NCBI RefSeq assembly: GCF_001624695.1
Contig: NZ_JSEP01000005.1
Location: 41,001-105,000 of the forward strand
From: Labrenzia sp. OB1
GTDB lineage: Bacteria > Pseudomonadota > Alphaproteobacteria > Rhizobiales > Stappiaceae
Length of the DNA: 64,000 bases
Direction: 5' to 3'
Part shown: positions 50,079-58,646 of the stretch, piece after piece
Numbering within the stretch: the stretch's first letter is position 1
Layout of the letters: each line of letters begins with the position of its first letter
The notes under the pieces: model-generated
What the model saw: only the letters and a program-made list of their open reading frames with translations
The model's database searches: none
Told to the model about the DNA's origin: nothing
Program-made: the position numbers and the translations under genes

Positions 50079-51422
50079 CTACTGCACCGCCGCCATCAGA
50101 TCTTCGAACATTTCCTGCACGACGCTCAGGAGCGTCGAGGCGACCGAATAGAGCTGTTCGAGTTCCGATAACCGGACCAGTTCCTCGTCCACGTTGACGC
50201 CGTACATCGAAGAAATGGTGTCCGATACGGTGGTCAGTTCGTTTTCGGCGAATTCCAGCCGCGTCTGGGCGGCATTCGTCTTCGAGACGACATCGCCCAG
50301 CATTTCGTTCGCATAATCGGCGAAGGTCATCTCGCCACCGGAAAGCCCCCCGGCCGCATCGAAGTTCGCGTCCAGCTGAAGGGTATCCAGCATCGCGTAG
50401 GCAACTTCGGACGGCAGCGTGTCTCCCAAAATCGAAGCGGGATCTGCCTGAACGGCATCGCTGACCGTGATATCGGCAGCGCCCGTGCCGGTCAACAGGT
50501 TCGAGCTGACGGCGTTCAGAGTGTCGATGAAGGTCGTCGCGAATTCGTCGAGCATCTCCTGACTAGCCGGCAGGGTCTGGTCGCGCAGTTCGATCAGTGC
50601 GCCGAGCCGGCCAGTGTCGAGATCCTCCGTGATATCCGTCCCGTTGACGGAGATCGTCGTCTGTCCCTCCGTTCCTGTCCCGGTGGAGAGCAGGTGCGCA
50701 GTGTCGCCCAGGAGGATCTGGCCGTCGCCCGTATAGACCTTGACCGTGCCGCCCTCCGTCTTGAACGTCGAGATCTCCATCTGCTCTGACAGGGAAACCA
50801 GCGCCGTATTGAGCTGGTCTTCCAGATCGGCCGTGCTGTCTCCGCGCGCGACAGCCGTCTCGATCTGTTCGTTGAGCGCGTCAATCGTCGAGATAGCCTC
50901 GTTGGCGGCCGTGACCGCGTCGCCGATCTCGTCGTCTGCCTGATCGATCTGCTTGCTGATGTCCGAAGACAGGCTGTTGAGCTGATAGGCAACATTTTCA
51001 AGCGCGGAGACCGCGGCGCTCGCGAGACTTTCGCTTTCCGGAGTTTCCGCCAGCGCGGTCAGAGCACTCTCGAAGCTCGCGATCGTGTTGGCTAGCGAAC
51101 TGCCGTCGCCGTCGTCACCTGTGGTCGTGCCGAAGGATTGCTGCAGACTGTTGAGGTAGTTCGCCGTCACGGTCGCACCCGCCGTTTCCGTGGTCGCGCC
51201 CAAAAGGTCCTCCAGCAGGTATTTGCTGACGCTGCTGGAGATGTTGGAAACGGAGACGCCGGCGCCGTAGCCCAGGGTGGTCTGTGACGACACGGTCGCC
51301 GATTTGGCGGTGTAGCCTTCGGTGTCCGCGTTGGCGATGTTGGCGGAGGTGACCGACACTTGCACCTGGCTGGCGGTCAGGGCGCTGGCCGCGATATAGC
51401 TTGCCGTGTTGAGGCTTGTCAT
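50079..51422 (-). CDS. flgK: Flagellar hook-associated protein FlgK
   Basis: A 447-residue HAP1. The N-terminus reads LNTASYIAASALTASQVQV then SVTSANIANADTEGYTAKS, which is the axial-protein ANxxTxGY signature; the C-terminus ELEQLYSVASTLLSVVQEM is the matching D0 helix. Length is shorter than enterobacterial FlgK (about 547), as often in alphaproteobacteria. The composition is strongly acidic with very few Lys. GGAGGG precedes the start. It lies between flgN, its likely chaperone gene, and flgL. Confidence 0.92.
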   Translation of the reverse strand: MTSLNTASYIAASALTASQVQVSVTSANIANADTEGYTAKSATVSSQTTLGYGAGVSVSNISSSVSKYLLEDLLGATTETAGATVTANYLNSLQQSFGTTTGDDGDGSSLANTIASFESALTALAETPESESLASAAVSALENVAYQLNSLSSDISKQIDQADDEIGDAVTAANEAISTIDALNEQIETAVARGDSTADLEDQLNTALVSLSEQMEISTFKTEGGTVKVYTGDGQILLGDTAHLLSTGTGTEGQTTISVNGTDITEDLDTGRLGALIELRDQTLPASQEMLDEFATTFIDTLNAVSSNLLTGTGAADITVSDAVQADPASILGDTLPSEVAYAMLDTLQLDANFDAAGGLSGGEMTFADYANEMLGDVVSKTNAAQTRLEFAENELTTVSDTISSMYGVNVDEELVRLSELEQLYSVASTLLSVVQEMFEDLMAAVQ

Positions 51423-51450
51423 GGCCCTTGTCCCTCCAGGTTATGCCGGT

Positions 51451-51936
51451 TCAGACCTCGTAGCGACGGCCAATCGAAAGCGGCCCGGACGGCTGGCTGC
51501 CGTAGCGCCCGGTCTTGTCGTAGCGTGAGTTGGCAGCCTGATTTTCCCGAATCGCCCGCATGATGGTCTCCACCCTGCGGCGGTTGGCCGTCAGCGCGCG
51601 GATCAGGTTCTGGCTGTTTTCCGACAGGGCCCGCGTCAGCTTTTCGTTGCTGTGCTGCAGCCTGGTGAATTTTTCCGGAGAGGCCAGCAGGAAGACATTG
51701 CTCTGCGCCTTGAAGGATTTCAGGAATGCCTCCAGTTCCGTGGCAAGCTTCTGCTTGCGTTCCAGCAGATCGTCGACGGTGGCGGGCCGGCCGCTCTTCA
51801 GCCGCCGGTTCTCCTCCTCCGTCACCGCGTAAAGGTCTTCGGCGACCTGAATGGCGCGTTCGACGGTGGCCTCGACCTTTATGATGTCGGCCGGCGACAG
51901 GATCACGTTCATGCGTTTTTCGGGTTTTCTCGGCAT
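51451..51936 (-). CDS. flgN: FlgN-family flagellar export chaperone
   Basis: About 161 residues, all helical, with Glu/Lys/Arg heptads and EENRRLKSGRPATVDDLLERKQKL, the FlgN pattern (KxxLxxxL after a variable loop). It should hold FlgK and FlgL for export. The start is the ATG complementary to 51934-51936 with GAGG about 9 nt upstream; an internal ATG at 51912 (MNVILS) would shorten it by eight residues. It lies 28 bp before flgK and 2 bp after the small coiled-coil gene, so all are cotranscribed. Confidence 0.75.
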   Translation of the reverse strand: MPRKPEKRMNVILSPADIIKVEATVERAIQVAEDLYAVTEEENRRLKSGRPATVDDLLERKQKLATELEAFLKSFKAQSNVFLLASPEKFTRLQHSNEKLTRALSENSQNLIRALTANRRRVETIMRAIRENQAANSRYDKTGRYGSQPSGPLSIGRRYEV

Positions 51937-51938
51937 GC

Positions 51939-52196
51939 TCACCGTCCTCGGTTCTTCCAAACTTCTGCCGTTCTGGCATAGGCGTTGACTGCCTGGGTAA
52001 CAGCGGTCGACTGGGACATCTGCTGCCCGACCTCCGCTTGCTCCTGCCGCATCTTGCGGACGAGATCCTGGAGGTCGCGCTTGAGAACCAGGAGCTTCAG
52101 CCTGGTTGACTGGCTGCGCGATTCCGCTTCCAGTTTCAAAATGTCGTCTTTCAGCCGCCTGTACCGTTCCTGGCAGACTTTGAGATGATCGCTCAT
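51939..52196 (-). CDS. Small coiled-coil protein of the flagellar operon, unknown
   Basis: An 85-residue basic, helical protein: YRRLKDDILKLEAESR, RLKLLVLKRDLQDLVRKMR and QAEVGQQMSQ form one long predicted coiled coil with heptad leucines. I do not recognise the family. The size and position (5 bp after flgE, 2 bp before flgN) suggest a secretion chaperone or FliJ/FliT-like escort. No Cys, no signal peptide. FliJ itself is usually larger and linked to fliI, which is absent here. Confidence 0.7.
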   Translation of the reverse strand: MSDHLKVCQERYRRLKDDILKLEAESRSQSTRLKLLVLKRDLQDLVRKMRQEQAEVGQQMSQSTAVTQAVNAYARTAEVWKNRGR

Positions 52197-52201
52197 GGCT
52201 G

Positions 52202-53458
52202 TTACCTGACCGCGTCGAGCAGCGTGTCGAACATGGTGCTCGCGGTCGACATGATCTGCGATGCGGCGGAATAGGCTTGCTGGGCTGACAGCATTCGGGA
52301 GAATTCTTCCCCGGTATCAACCGTGCTGGCCTCCAGCCAGCCGCCCTGGACCGTTCCGGCTCCGCCCTCGCCCGGCTCATGCAGGGTGGCGTTGCCCGAC
52401 GTCGACGAGCGGGCATAGATGCCGTCGCTCATTTCTTCCAGGCCGTCGGGATTGCCGAATGTGGCCACGGGGATCTGGTAGATCGAGCGCTCTTCGCCAT
52501 TGTCGAAGAAGGCCACGACCGTGCCGTCGTCCGAGATCTCGATGGAGCTGAGATTGCCGTAGGCCAGGCCGTCCTGATCGATCGACTGGACATCAATCGA
52601 CGGATCGCCGTCGTCGGAGGCATACTGGGTCAGACCGCTGGTGCTGCCGTCGCCGGCGAGATCGATGCTGATGGCAGTGTCCTCGGCACCGGTCGTCCAG
52701 CCCTCGATGGTCAGTTCGGCGGGATCGGGGTTGGTGGCGGTGAGCATACCATCCGTGGTGAAGGTCAACTCGATGACGCCGGAGGTTACCGTTCCGATGG
52801 TCTCTCCGGTGGCCGGCAGGGCCGGATCGGAATAGCTGATCTCCCAGGTGTTCTCGGCGGTCTTCGTATAGCTTGCCGTGACCGTGCTGGTTGTGCCGAG
52901 GGAATCATAGACCTCGAAGGAGCTCTCGAAACCGTCCCCGATTTCCGCATCCGCCGGCAGGTTGGCCTGGATGGCGACATTCGACGTCGCCTCGACCGAA
53001 CTCTGGACAGAATCCAGGTCGATCGGCTCTAGCGCGTTCTCGCTTGTTCCGCCGATGGGATTGCCATCGGGATCCGTCGCCCAGCCGAGCAGGTAATATT
53101 CGTCGTTGGTAAGATAACCTTCGCTGTCGACGGTGAATTCGCCGTTGCGCGTGTAGTATGTCGACGTCGCGTCCGAGCCGTCGGCAACGATGAAGAAACC
53201 GTCCCCCTCAATGGCGAGGCTGGTCGCTTCGGTCGACTGCACCAGCAACCCCTGCTGGTCGACGTTGGAGACCATCGTCGCCGAGACGCCGCCGCTGGAA
53301 TTCGATCCGCTGCCTGCAACAAGGCTGGAAAAGCTGGTGTAGGAAGACTTGTAGGCGGTGGTCTGGGAATTCGCCAGGTTGTCGGAAATGACGGACAGCG
53401 CGGTGCTCTGCGCGGACAGCGCGGAGATGGACGCGTTCAGGGCTCCCTGCAAGCTCAT
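52202..53458 (-). CDS. flgE: Flagellar hook protein FlgE
   Basis: A 418-residue hook subunit. It starts MSLQGALNASISALSAQSTAL and continues with VISDNLANSQTTAYKSSYTSF, the SxNxANxxTxGYK-type signature; FlgE motifs GDGFFIVADG and TRNGEFTVDSEGYLTN follow, and the C-terminus EFSRMLSAQQAYSAASQIM is the D0 helix. The central part is rich in Asp, Glu and Thr and nearly lacks Lys. AAGGAGA stands 7 nt before the ATG. It follows flgD by 11 bp. Confidence 0.94.
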   Translation of the reverse strand: MSLQGALNASISALSAQSTALSVISDNLANSQTTAYKSSYTSFSSLVAGSGSNSSGGVSATMVSNVDQQGLLVQSTEATSLAIEGDGFFIVADGSDATSTYYTRNGEFTVDSEGYLTNDEYYLLGWATDPDGNPIGGTSENALEPIDLDSVQSSVEATSNVAIQANLPADAEIGDGFESSFEVYDSLGTTSTVTASYTKTAENTWEISYSDPALPATGETIGTVTSGVIELTFTTDGMLTATNPDPAELTIEGWTTGAEDTAISIDLAGDGSTSGLTQYASDDGDPSIDVQSIDQDGLAYGNLSSIEISDDGTVVAFFDNGEERSIYQIPVATFGNPDGLEEMSDGIYARSSTSGNATLHEPGEGGAGTVQGGWLEASTVDTGEEFSRMLSAQQAYSAASQIMSTASTMFDTLLDAVR

Positions 53459-53469
53459 GCCGGTTCTCC

Positions 53470-54144
53470 TTACTGCGTCGCCAGGACGGCGAGGACGTTA
53501 TCGAGCAGCACCGAAGCATCGCCGATGCCGAGCACCGCCTCGTCGCTCGTCGTATCGACCGCGGTCACCTGGGCAACGACGGTGGTGTGGCCCGACACGT
53601 CGTCGCCGTCGGCATCCGTTGCTGCGACCTGAATGGTGTATTGTCCGCCGTCCTGGAGCTGTTCGCCGTCCGACGTGACCCCGTCCCAGGCGAAGGAGTG
53701 AGCGCCCTCCGAGGTTTCCCCGGTTTCGGAATAGACCGTGTTGCCATCCTCATCGAGGATGCTGATGGTCACGTTTTCGGCTTCGCTCTCCAGCGTGTAG
53801 GACCACTGCGCCTCTCCATCCTGGAGCGATGTCGTGTTGCCGATCGCCTCGACCGTCTGGCCGAGATATCCGAGCCCCTGGGAGCTCATGTAGTTTGAAA
53901 TCGTGTCGGTAAGGCTCGTGATCTGCGAGGAGATGTCGGACTGCGTCTCGTAGCTCGCAGAATCGATCATCTGACTGATATATTCGTTTGTATCGGCCGG
54001 ATTGGTCGGATCCTGGTTCTGAAGCTGTTGCACCATAAGCAACAGGAATTCATCGCCGTCGATAGACGTTCTGGCGTCATCTGCAGATGTCGTGGATGTC
54101 GCGCTTGCAGGAGCCGTATAAGAATTAACGGTTGATATAGTCAT
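53470..54144 (-). CDS. flgD: Flagellar hook-capping protein FlgD
   Basis: A 224-residue scaffold for hook assembly. The conserved core is EFLLLMVQQLQNQDPTNPADTNEYISQM, seen as FLLLMVQQLQNQDP and DTNEYISQM, near residues 32-60. An FlgD tudor-like/FN3 domain (about 90-205) follows, with GEAQWSYTLES and HSFAWDGVTSDGEQL. It is the first gene of the hook part of the cluster. The product is acidic, like its neighbours. No fliK hook-length gene is in view. Confidence 0.9.
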   Translation of the reverse strand: MTISTVNSYTAPASATSTTSADDARTSIDGDEFLLLMVQQLQNQDPTNPADTNEYISQMIDSASYETQSDISSQITSLTDTISNYMSSQGLGYLGQTVEAIGNTTSLQDGEAQWSYTLESEAENVTISILDEDGNTVYSETGETSEGAHSFAWDGVTSDGEQLQDGGQYTIQVAATDADGDDVSGHTTVVAQVTAVDTTSDEAVLGIGDASVLLDNVLAVLATQ

Positions 54145-54669
54145 ATCTCCGCCCTCATCTGAATAATACTGAGAGAGGGTGAAGTTGAATTTACGACTTC
54201 AAATATTCACCCGACATAATAGTAAAACGGCTGACGACAAAGATCCGGGCGCAGGTTTTTCAAATATTTTACTTGGGAATAATTTGCCGTGTCGGTATAT
54301 AATTTAGGCAAGATCTGCCGAGCGCATTTTCACAGGCGCAGATACTTGGAAAATCGGGGAGAACACGCGGGGCCGAAGAAATTCCGTTGGCGAAAAACGG
54401 GCTGCAAAGGCAGGCACGCGCGCCAAACCGGGCAGAAATTTCCCATCAGGAAATTCTTGCGATCAGATGGGGGAGGAGGGAATTCCGGGGGACGGCGTCG
54501 TTCAGCCGATCGGAGCTTCTGAACATGCCACCGAAGGGCACGACATGAGTACGCTCCACAGCGTCGCGCGTCTTGGCCGATGCCCGCATCGCCCAGCGAC
54601 ACGATCCTCGCGGAACGCTCTCATGCCCTGGTCAAAGAGGGTCTTATTTGTTGAGATTGGTAGAAGCCG
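54145..54669. other. 525-bp gap upstream of flgD
   Basis: No gene is supported. The part next to flgD is AT-rich (54170-54320) and should hold its promoter. An imperfect inverted repeat GAAATTTCC/GGAAATTC lies near 54430-54451. No sigma54 or FliA-type promoter could be identified with confidence. Confidence 0.35.
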
Positions 54670-54927
54670 TCAGTTTGACTCGCGCGCTTTCTTGACGATT
54701 CTCGCGGCGAGATCCGAAGGTGCCTTGGATGCCGGACCTGCGGACAGCATGGCCGACAGAGCCTGTTCTTCCTTGAGCCTTGTTCGCGCCACACTGGACA
54801 TCTTCAGGAGTTCTCTTGCCTGCCCCTGCTCCGCGAGCGGCCATGTTTCCAGGTCCGGCCCGTGTTGATCCAGAAGCGCATCAAATTCTTCGATTGCCAT
54901 GAGAGGCACCGCTGCAATCATTTCCAA
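54670..54927 (-). CDS. Small acidic protein, possible anti-sigma/adaptor domain
   Basis: An 85-residue soluble protein. The segment EEFDALLDQHGPDLETWPLAEQ, split as EEFDALLDQHGPDLETWP and AEQGQARELL, resembles a short cytoplasmic domain found in alphaproteobacterial proteins encoded beside ECF sigma factors. TTG at 54927 has AAGGA 8 nt upstream; ATG at 54900 (MAIEEFD) is the alternative. It lies 60 bp after fliS in the same direction and 525 bp before flgD. It may regulate the sigma factor encoded at the head of the cluster; this is inference. Confidence 0.6.
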   Translation of the reverse strand: MEMIAAVPLMAIEEFDALLDQHGPDLETWPLAEQGQARELLKMSSVARTRLKEEQALSAMLSAGPASKAPSDLAARIVKKARESN

Positions 54928-54987
54928 ACCAAATATCCTTCGGCACTTACCCTAACGGTACATGCCCGGAGATTGGTTGTCCATGAT

Positions 54988-55431
54988 TTAGAAACATTCA
55001 GCAACAATTCGTTCGTTGCGTATATCCTTCATAAGCGTCTGCTGATTTCTGGGTGCAAGCGTCGTCATCTCGGCCCACGCATTGCGCAGGTCCAGCAGGC
55101 CTTCGGCGAGCGTCGCAAAGCGTTCTTCGGCATCCGGTTTCGTTACCGCACTGTTCAGCGCGAAGATGTTGCGTGTGTACATGTCGATGAGCTGCTGCCC
55201 CATGGACTTGTTGATATCCATATCGACATTCTGGCGCAGGCCCCGCAGGATCCCCGTTGCCCTGGCGACACGCAAAAGGGCGGTTTCATATTGCTTCTTG
55301 CGCAGATCCTCCGCCGCCAGAACAATGGCGTTCAGCACCTCGTCGAACAGCAGGGTCACGGCCGCCGGGGGAGCAACCGTGGTCGCGGCGGTTCTGTAGG
55401 CCGCTATGGCCCGGTTCATGGCATAGCTCAT
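54988..55431 (-). CDS. fliS: Flagellin chaperone FliS
   Basis: A 147-residue helical protein. It starts MSYAMNRAIAAYRTAATTV and continues VTLLFDEVLNAIVLAAEDLR, the FliS fold, then ARATGILRGLRQNVDMDINKSMGQQL in two helices. FliS binds flagellin's C-terminus before export. The AGGAG ribosome site lies within the last codons of fliD, 3 bp upstream of this start, so translation is coupled to fliD. FliS is not part of the standard rhizobial system, which uses FlaF/FlbT. Confidence 0.88.
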   Translation of the reverse strand: MSYAMNRAIAAYRTAATTVAPPAAVTLLFDEVLNAIVLAAEDLRKKQYETALLRVARATGILRGLRQNVDMDINKSMGQQLIDMYTRNIFALNSAVTKPDAEERFATLAEGLLDLRNAWAEMTTLAPRNQQTLMKDIRNERIVAECF

Positions 55432-55434
55432 CGT

Positions 55435-57141
55435 TTAATCTCCTGAACTGAGAAGAGCTTCAATGTAGGAAAGGTTGGACTCCGCCAGCTCGATCGTGGC
55501 CTGGTAGGACGCGTAGAGCGTAATCAGATAGTCCCGGTAGTCGTCAGCATTCGAAATGATGCTGTCATAGTCTTCTTGATAGTCGGCATTCTGTTCGGTA
55601 AGGGCGGTGATGACTTCCGTCAGCAGACCTTCGCTCGCATCCGCGTAGTGCTCGACCGAATTGTAGAGCTTCTCCACCATGCCGGTCGTGAAGGTCATGT
55701 CCACGGTCTGGCTTTGTATGCCCGTGAAGACGAAGCTGATGCCCTCGTAGGCGGTTCCCTCGACACCCACGATGCGTGATCCGCTGATTTCGAACTGGCC
55801 GGATTCGCCGTCGACCAGGACGCTCGTCACGGTGCCGTCTTGGTCCACCTCGATATCCAGCGACAATTCATCGGGCATGGCGTCATTTCGAGCCAAAAGG
55901 GCCAGGTCGCCGGAGCTGCTGTCCATCTGGAACATCAGCAAATCCTCGATGGCATCCAGATTGGTCAGGAGCGCATCGGCAAGCACCTCGTCATCAACGA
56001 CGAGGTGGTTGCTGCTGTCGTAGGACAGGCCGAGCAAGGCCATGCTTGCCTCGTCGATGAAGGTCGACAGGCCTTCGGCGATATCCGCATTCGCGCTACG
56101 AAGGATGCTGTCACCAAAAAGTATGGCGCCATCGGCGGCGCCACCGCCGGAGGCCACCTCCTGCTGGGTCTGAGCCCATTCGCGATAAGCGTTATAGGAA
56201 TCGACCAGGGTATAGACCGCATCCTGGACGCTCGTCAGGGACGACGAGATCTCGATGGAGATGTAATCGTCTTCGCCGGTCTCCTGGTAGATGGAAAACG
56301 TTACGCCGTCTATGACGTCGTCGATGACATTGCTGTCTCGGGTCACCTCGACACCGTCGATGCTGATGATCGCGTCCTGGGAAGCCTGGAGCTCGCTGGT
56401 GAAGATGCCGTCTTGATCGGTCAGCCCGAGCGCCTGACCGACATCGTCGCCGGAAACACTCGTGAGCACTATGTCCTGGCCGGTCTCCGCGGCACTCAGG
56501 ACAAGCTTGTATTCGGCATCGGAAACCTGGATCACCGAAGCCTTCACGCCGCTGCCGTCCGAGTAGACGTTGATTTCCTCGGCGATCTCGTCCAGCGACA
56601 TGTCTTCTGTAATATCGATCTCGACGGCGCTCTCGCCGTCCTCGTATACCGCCCCGTCCAGTTCGAGCGTGAACGTGCCGGAGATGGCAAGTTTGGAGGA
56701 ATCGTCCGCAAAGACGTCGCCGTCCACCTTCTGGCTTGTGGCAAGTTGCAGAACCTGAAGCTCGTATGTCGCGACATCGATGCCATCATCGGCCGTCACC
56801 ACCACGGCCGATTCCGCATTCACATCGCCATAGCCGGTCAGGTAGGCATCCCGCAGGGAAAAGACATCGTCGGCATCGGTCAGCGAATTGTCGGTCCCTC
56901 GGATCGTGTCAAGCGCTGACAGGAAGTCTTGCAGAAGTGTCTGCATCTCCCCGTAGGCTGCTATCTCCGCCTCGTTCTCGAGCATCTTGATCTCGATCGA
57001 GTCGGCCGGTACCTCTTTCGTCTGCACCCCGACTTCGATCAGCGCATCCCAGTCGACATCCGCGTTCGCGTTCGCCGAGGCCGTGTAAACGGTTGTCGTC
57101 GTGGCGGTCGTCGTGGAGGAACTCGTATCGGTGACGCTCAT
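55435..57141 (-). CDS. fliD: Flagellar filament cap protein FliD
   Basis: A 568-residue HAP2. The conserved parts are the N-terminal helix region (about 25-110), the FliD_N-type DVATYELQVLQLATSQKVDGDVF, and the C-terminal D0/D1 region with DYLITLYASYQATIELAESNLSY, seen as the final helices. The middle is strongly acidic with a flagellin-hook-IN-like stretch DVGQALGLTDQDG. Length is longer than enterobacterial FliD (468). The ATG complementary to 57139-57141 was chosen; an upstream frame adds a dubious Cys-rich leader. It follows flagellin after a 202-bp gap. Confidence 0.88.
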   Translation of the reverse strand: MSVTDTSSSTTTATTTTVYTASANANADVDWDALIEVGVQTKEVPADSIEIKMLENEAEIAAYGEMQTLLQDFLSALDTIRGTDNSLTDADDVFSLRDAYLTGYGDVNAESAVVVTADDGIDVATYELQVLQLATSQKVDGDVFADDSSKLAISGTFTLELDGAVYEDGESAVEIDITEDMSLDEIAEEINVYSDGSGVKASVIQVSDAEYKLVLSAAETGQDIVLTSVSGDDVGQALGLTDQDGIFTSELQASQDAIISIDGVEVTRDSNVIDDVIDGVTFSIYQETGEDDYISIEISSSLTSVQDAVYTLVDSYNAYREWAQTQQEVASGGGAADGAILFGDSILRSANADIAEGLSTFIDEASMALLGLSYDSSNHLVVDDEVLADALLTNLDAIEDLLMFQMDSSSGDLALLARNDAMPDELSLDIEVDQDGTVTSVLVDGESGQFEISGSRIVGVEGTAYEGISFVFTGIQSQTVDMTFTTGMVEKLYNSVEHYADASEGLLTEVITALTEQNADYQEDYDSIISNADDYRDYLITLYASYQATIELAESNLSYIEALLSSGD

Positions 57142-57248
57142 GGCGATGATCCGTTTTGAGAGGTCTGAAAGATGCTCCGGGCCGCAGCAGCACATTGCCA
57201 GCGCAAGTGCGATGGGGACTAGGGTGTTCGGGAGCCCGGGCGCCGGCT

Positions 57249-57286
57249 GGGTCCGTATTCATGTGCAACCTCAGGAATACGGACCC
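57249..57286 (-). promoter_or_regulatory. Stable hairpin in the flagellin 3' region
   Basis: GGGTCCGTATTC (57249-57260) and GAATACGGACCC (57275-57286) are perfect 12-bp arms with a 14-nt loop, extendable by two pairs. No T-run follows on the minus strand, so it may be an mRNA-stabilising structure between flagellin and fliD rather than a simple terminator. Confidence 0.5.
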
Positions 57287-57343
57287 GGCATCGATTTCAG
57301 GGGCTGGCGCCCTTCTTCCGCGTTCTGGCGAACGCGATAGCTT

Positions 57344-58516
57344 TTATCGGATCAGCGAGAGCAGGTTTTCCGGCATCTCGTTTGCCTGGGAGGCGGCGGC
57401 CACGGCGGCCTGAACCTTCACGCTGGCGGCCGACAGTGTTGCCTGCTCCTTGGCGATATCGACATCGGCGATCGCGGACTGGGCGGCATCCAGGTTTTCG
57501 ATGCTGGTCTCGATCTGCGCGGAGCGGAACTCGAAACGGGACATAGTGGCGCCCATCTCGGCCCGGGCGTTGGAGACTTCGTCGATCGCCATGTCGAGGA
57601 CCGAAAGGGCCTCCTTGGCGCCATCGGCGGTCGAAACGTCCAGACCGGCAATGCTGAGGGCCTCGACGGTCAACTCCGGCAGCGACAGGTTGATGGTGTC
57701 GGCCGAGGAGGAACCTACGACGATGTCGGCGCCGGTCGTGTCGACTTCCGTTGATGTACCGTTGGTCGTGCCGGCGGTCAGGCCAAGCGTTGTAAGGTTG
57801 AGTGCGCCGGCTCCGTCCACCAGGGTGATGGAGGCCTTCTCGCCGGAGTTCAGGGTCGTCAGCGTCAGCGTACCGCCGTCGTTGATGGCGGAGAGTGTGT
57901 ACTCGCCTTCCGCCTGGAGGCCGGCATTGATCTGCTCCACCATTTCATCGACGGTCATCGACGTGTCGTCGCTGAACAGTTCGATCTCGATGTCGTTGAT
58001 GGTAATGGTGCCCGCGTCACCGGCGGTCACCGTCGCAGCCGCGTTCGCTCCGGTTACGGCTGCCTCGGTCTCAACGGAATCGTCGGAGAAATCGCTGGAG
58101 TCGTCCAGAAGACTCTGACCGTTGTAGCGCGTGCTCTCTGCAATACCGTCGATTTCTTCCTGGAGCTGCTCGAATTCCGCCTGGATGTAGGCGCGTTCCG
58201 TATCCGTCACGGTGCCGGAAGCCGATTGCGAGGCCAGGGTCTTCATGCGTTCCAGGATGTCGCTGACGTTGGCCGCACCGCCGTCGGCGGTCTGCAGAAC
58301 CGAAATACCGTGGGAGGCGTTGGTGGAAGCCTGCTCTAGGGCTGCCACGTCGGAGGAAATCTTGGTGGCGATGGCCAGGCCGGCAGCGTCGTCGGACGCC
58401 TTGGTGATGCTCGATCCGCTTGCGAGTTTGGCAAGGGATTCGGACTGTTCGCTTGAGTTTACGTTAAGGTAGCGAACCGCCGTGTTGGCGGCGGTATTGG
58501 TCGAAATAACAGGCAT
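57344..58516 (-). CDS. Flagellin
   Basis: A 390-residue filament subunit. The N-terminal D0/D1 coil reads SSEQSESLAKLASGSSITKASDDAAGLAIA (in parts: LAKLASGSSITKASDDAAG, ISVLQTADGGAANVSDILER) and the C-terminal coil MGATMSRFEFRSAQIETSIENL and ENLLSLIR. The variable middle (about 150-290) is rich in Thr, Asp and Ala, with a flagellin-IN-type GTITINDIEIELFSDDTSMT. Lys is rare. GAGGAGAAG lies before the ATG. It is the first structural gene, 130 bp after the sigma factor gene. Confidence 0.95.
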   Translation of the reverse strand: MPVISTNTAANTAVRYLNVNSSEQSESLAKLASGSSITKASDDAAGLAIATKISSDVAALEQASTNASHGISVLQTADGGAANVSDILERMKTLASQSASGTVTDTERAYIQAEFEQLQEEIDGIAESTRYNGQSLLDDSSDFSDDSVETEAAVTGANAAATVTAGDAGTITINDIEIELFSDDTSMTVDEMVEQINAGLQAEGEYTLSAINDGGTLTLTTLNSGEKASITLVDGAGALNLTTLGLTAGTTNGTSTEVDTTGADIVVGSSSADTINLSLPELTVEALSIAGLDVSTADGAKEALSVLDMAIDEVSNARAEMGATMSRFEFRSAQIETSIENLDAAQSAIADVDIAKEQATLSAASVKVQAAVAAASQANEMPENLLSLIR

Positions 58517-58646
58517 CGTCTTCTCCTCGTGTCAAAAGTCCGCGCCCGTCTTTCGGCGCAGCGGCGCGATAGCCCGCGCTCTGACAGTTCAACGAGATGA
58601 CACGCCAGTATCAGGCGATTTTTATTTCGTAGGGGGGAAAGTAGAG

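Noticed and set aside
54289..54868. Several short plus-strand frames before flgD
   Set aside because: Composition is unlike coding sequence, and part is antisense to the small acidic gene.
55840..56919. 359-residue open frame antisense to fliD
   Set aside because: Shadow of a strongly biased acidic gene; no domain.
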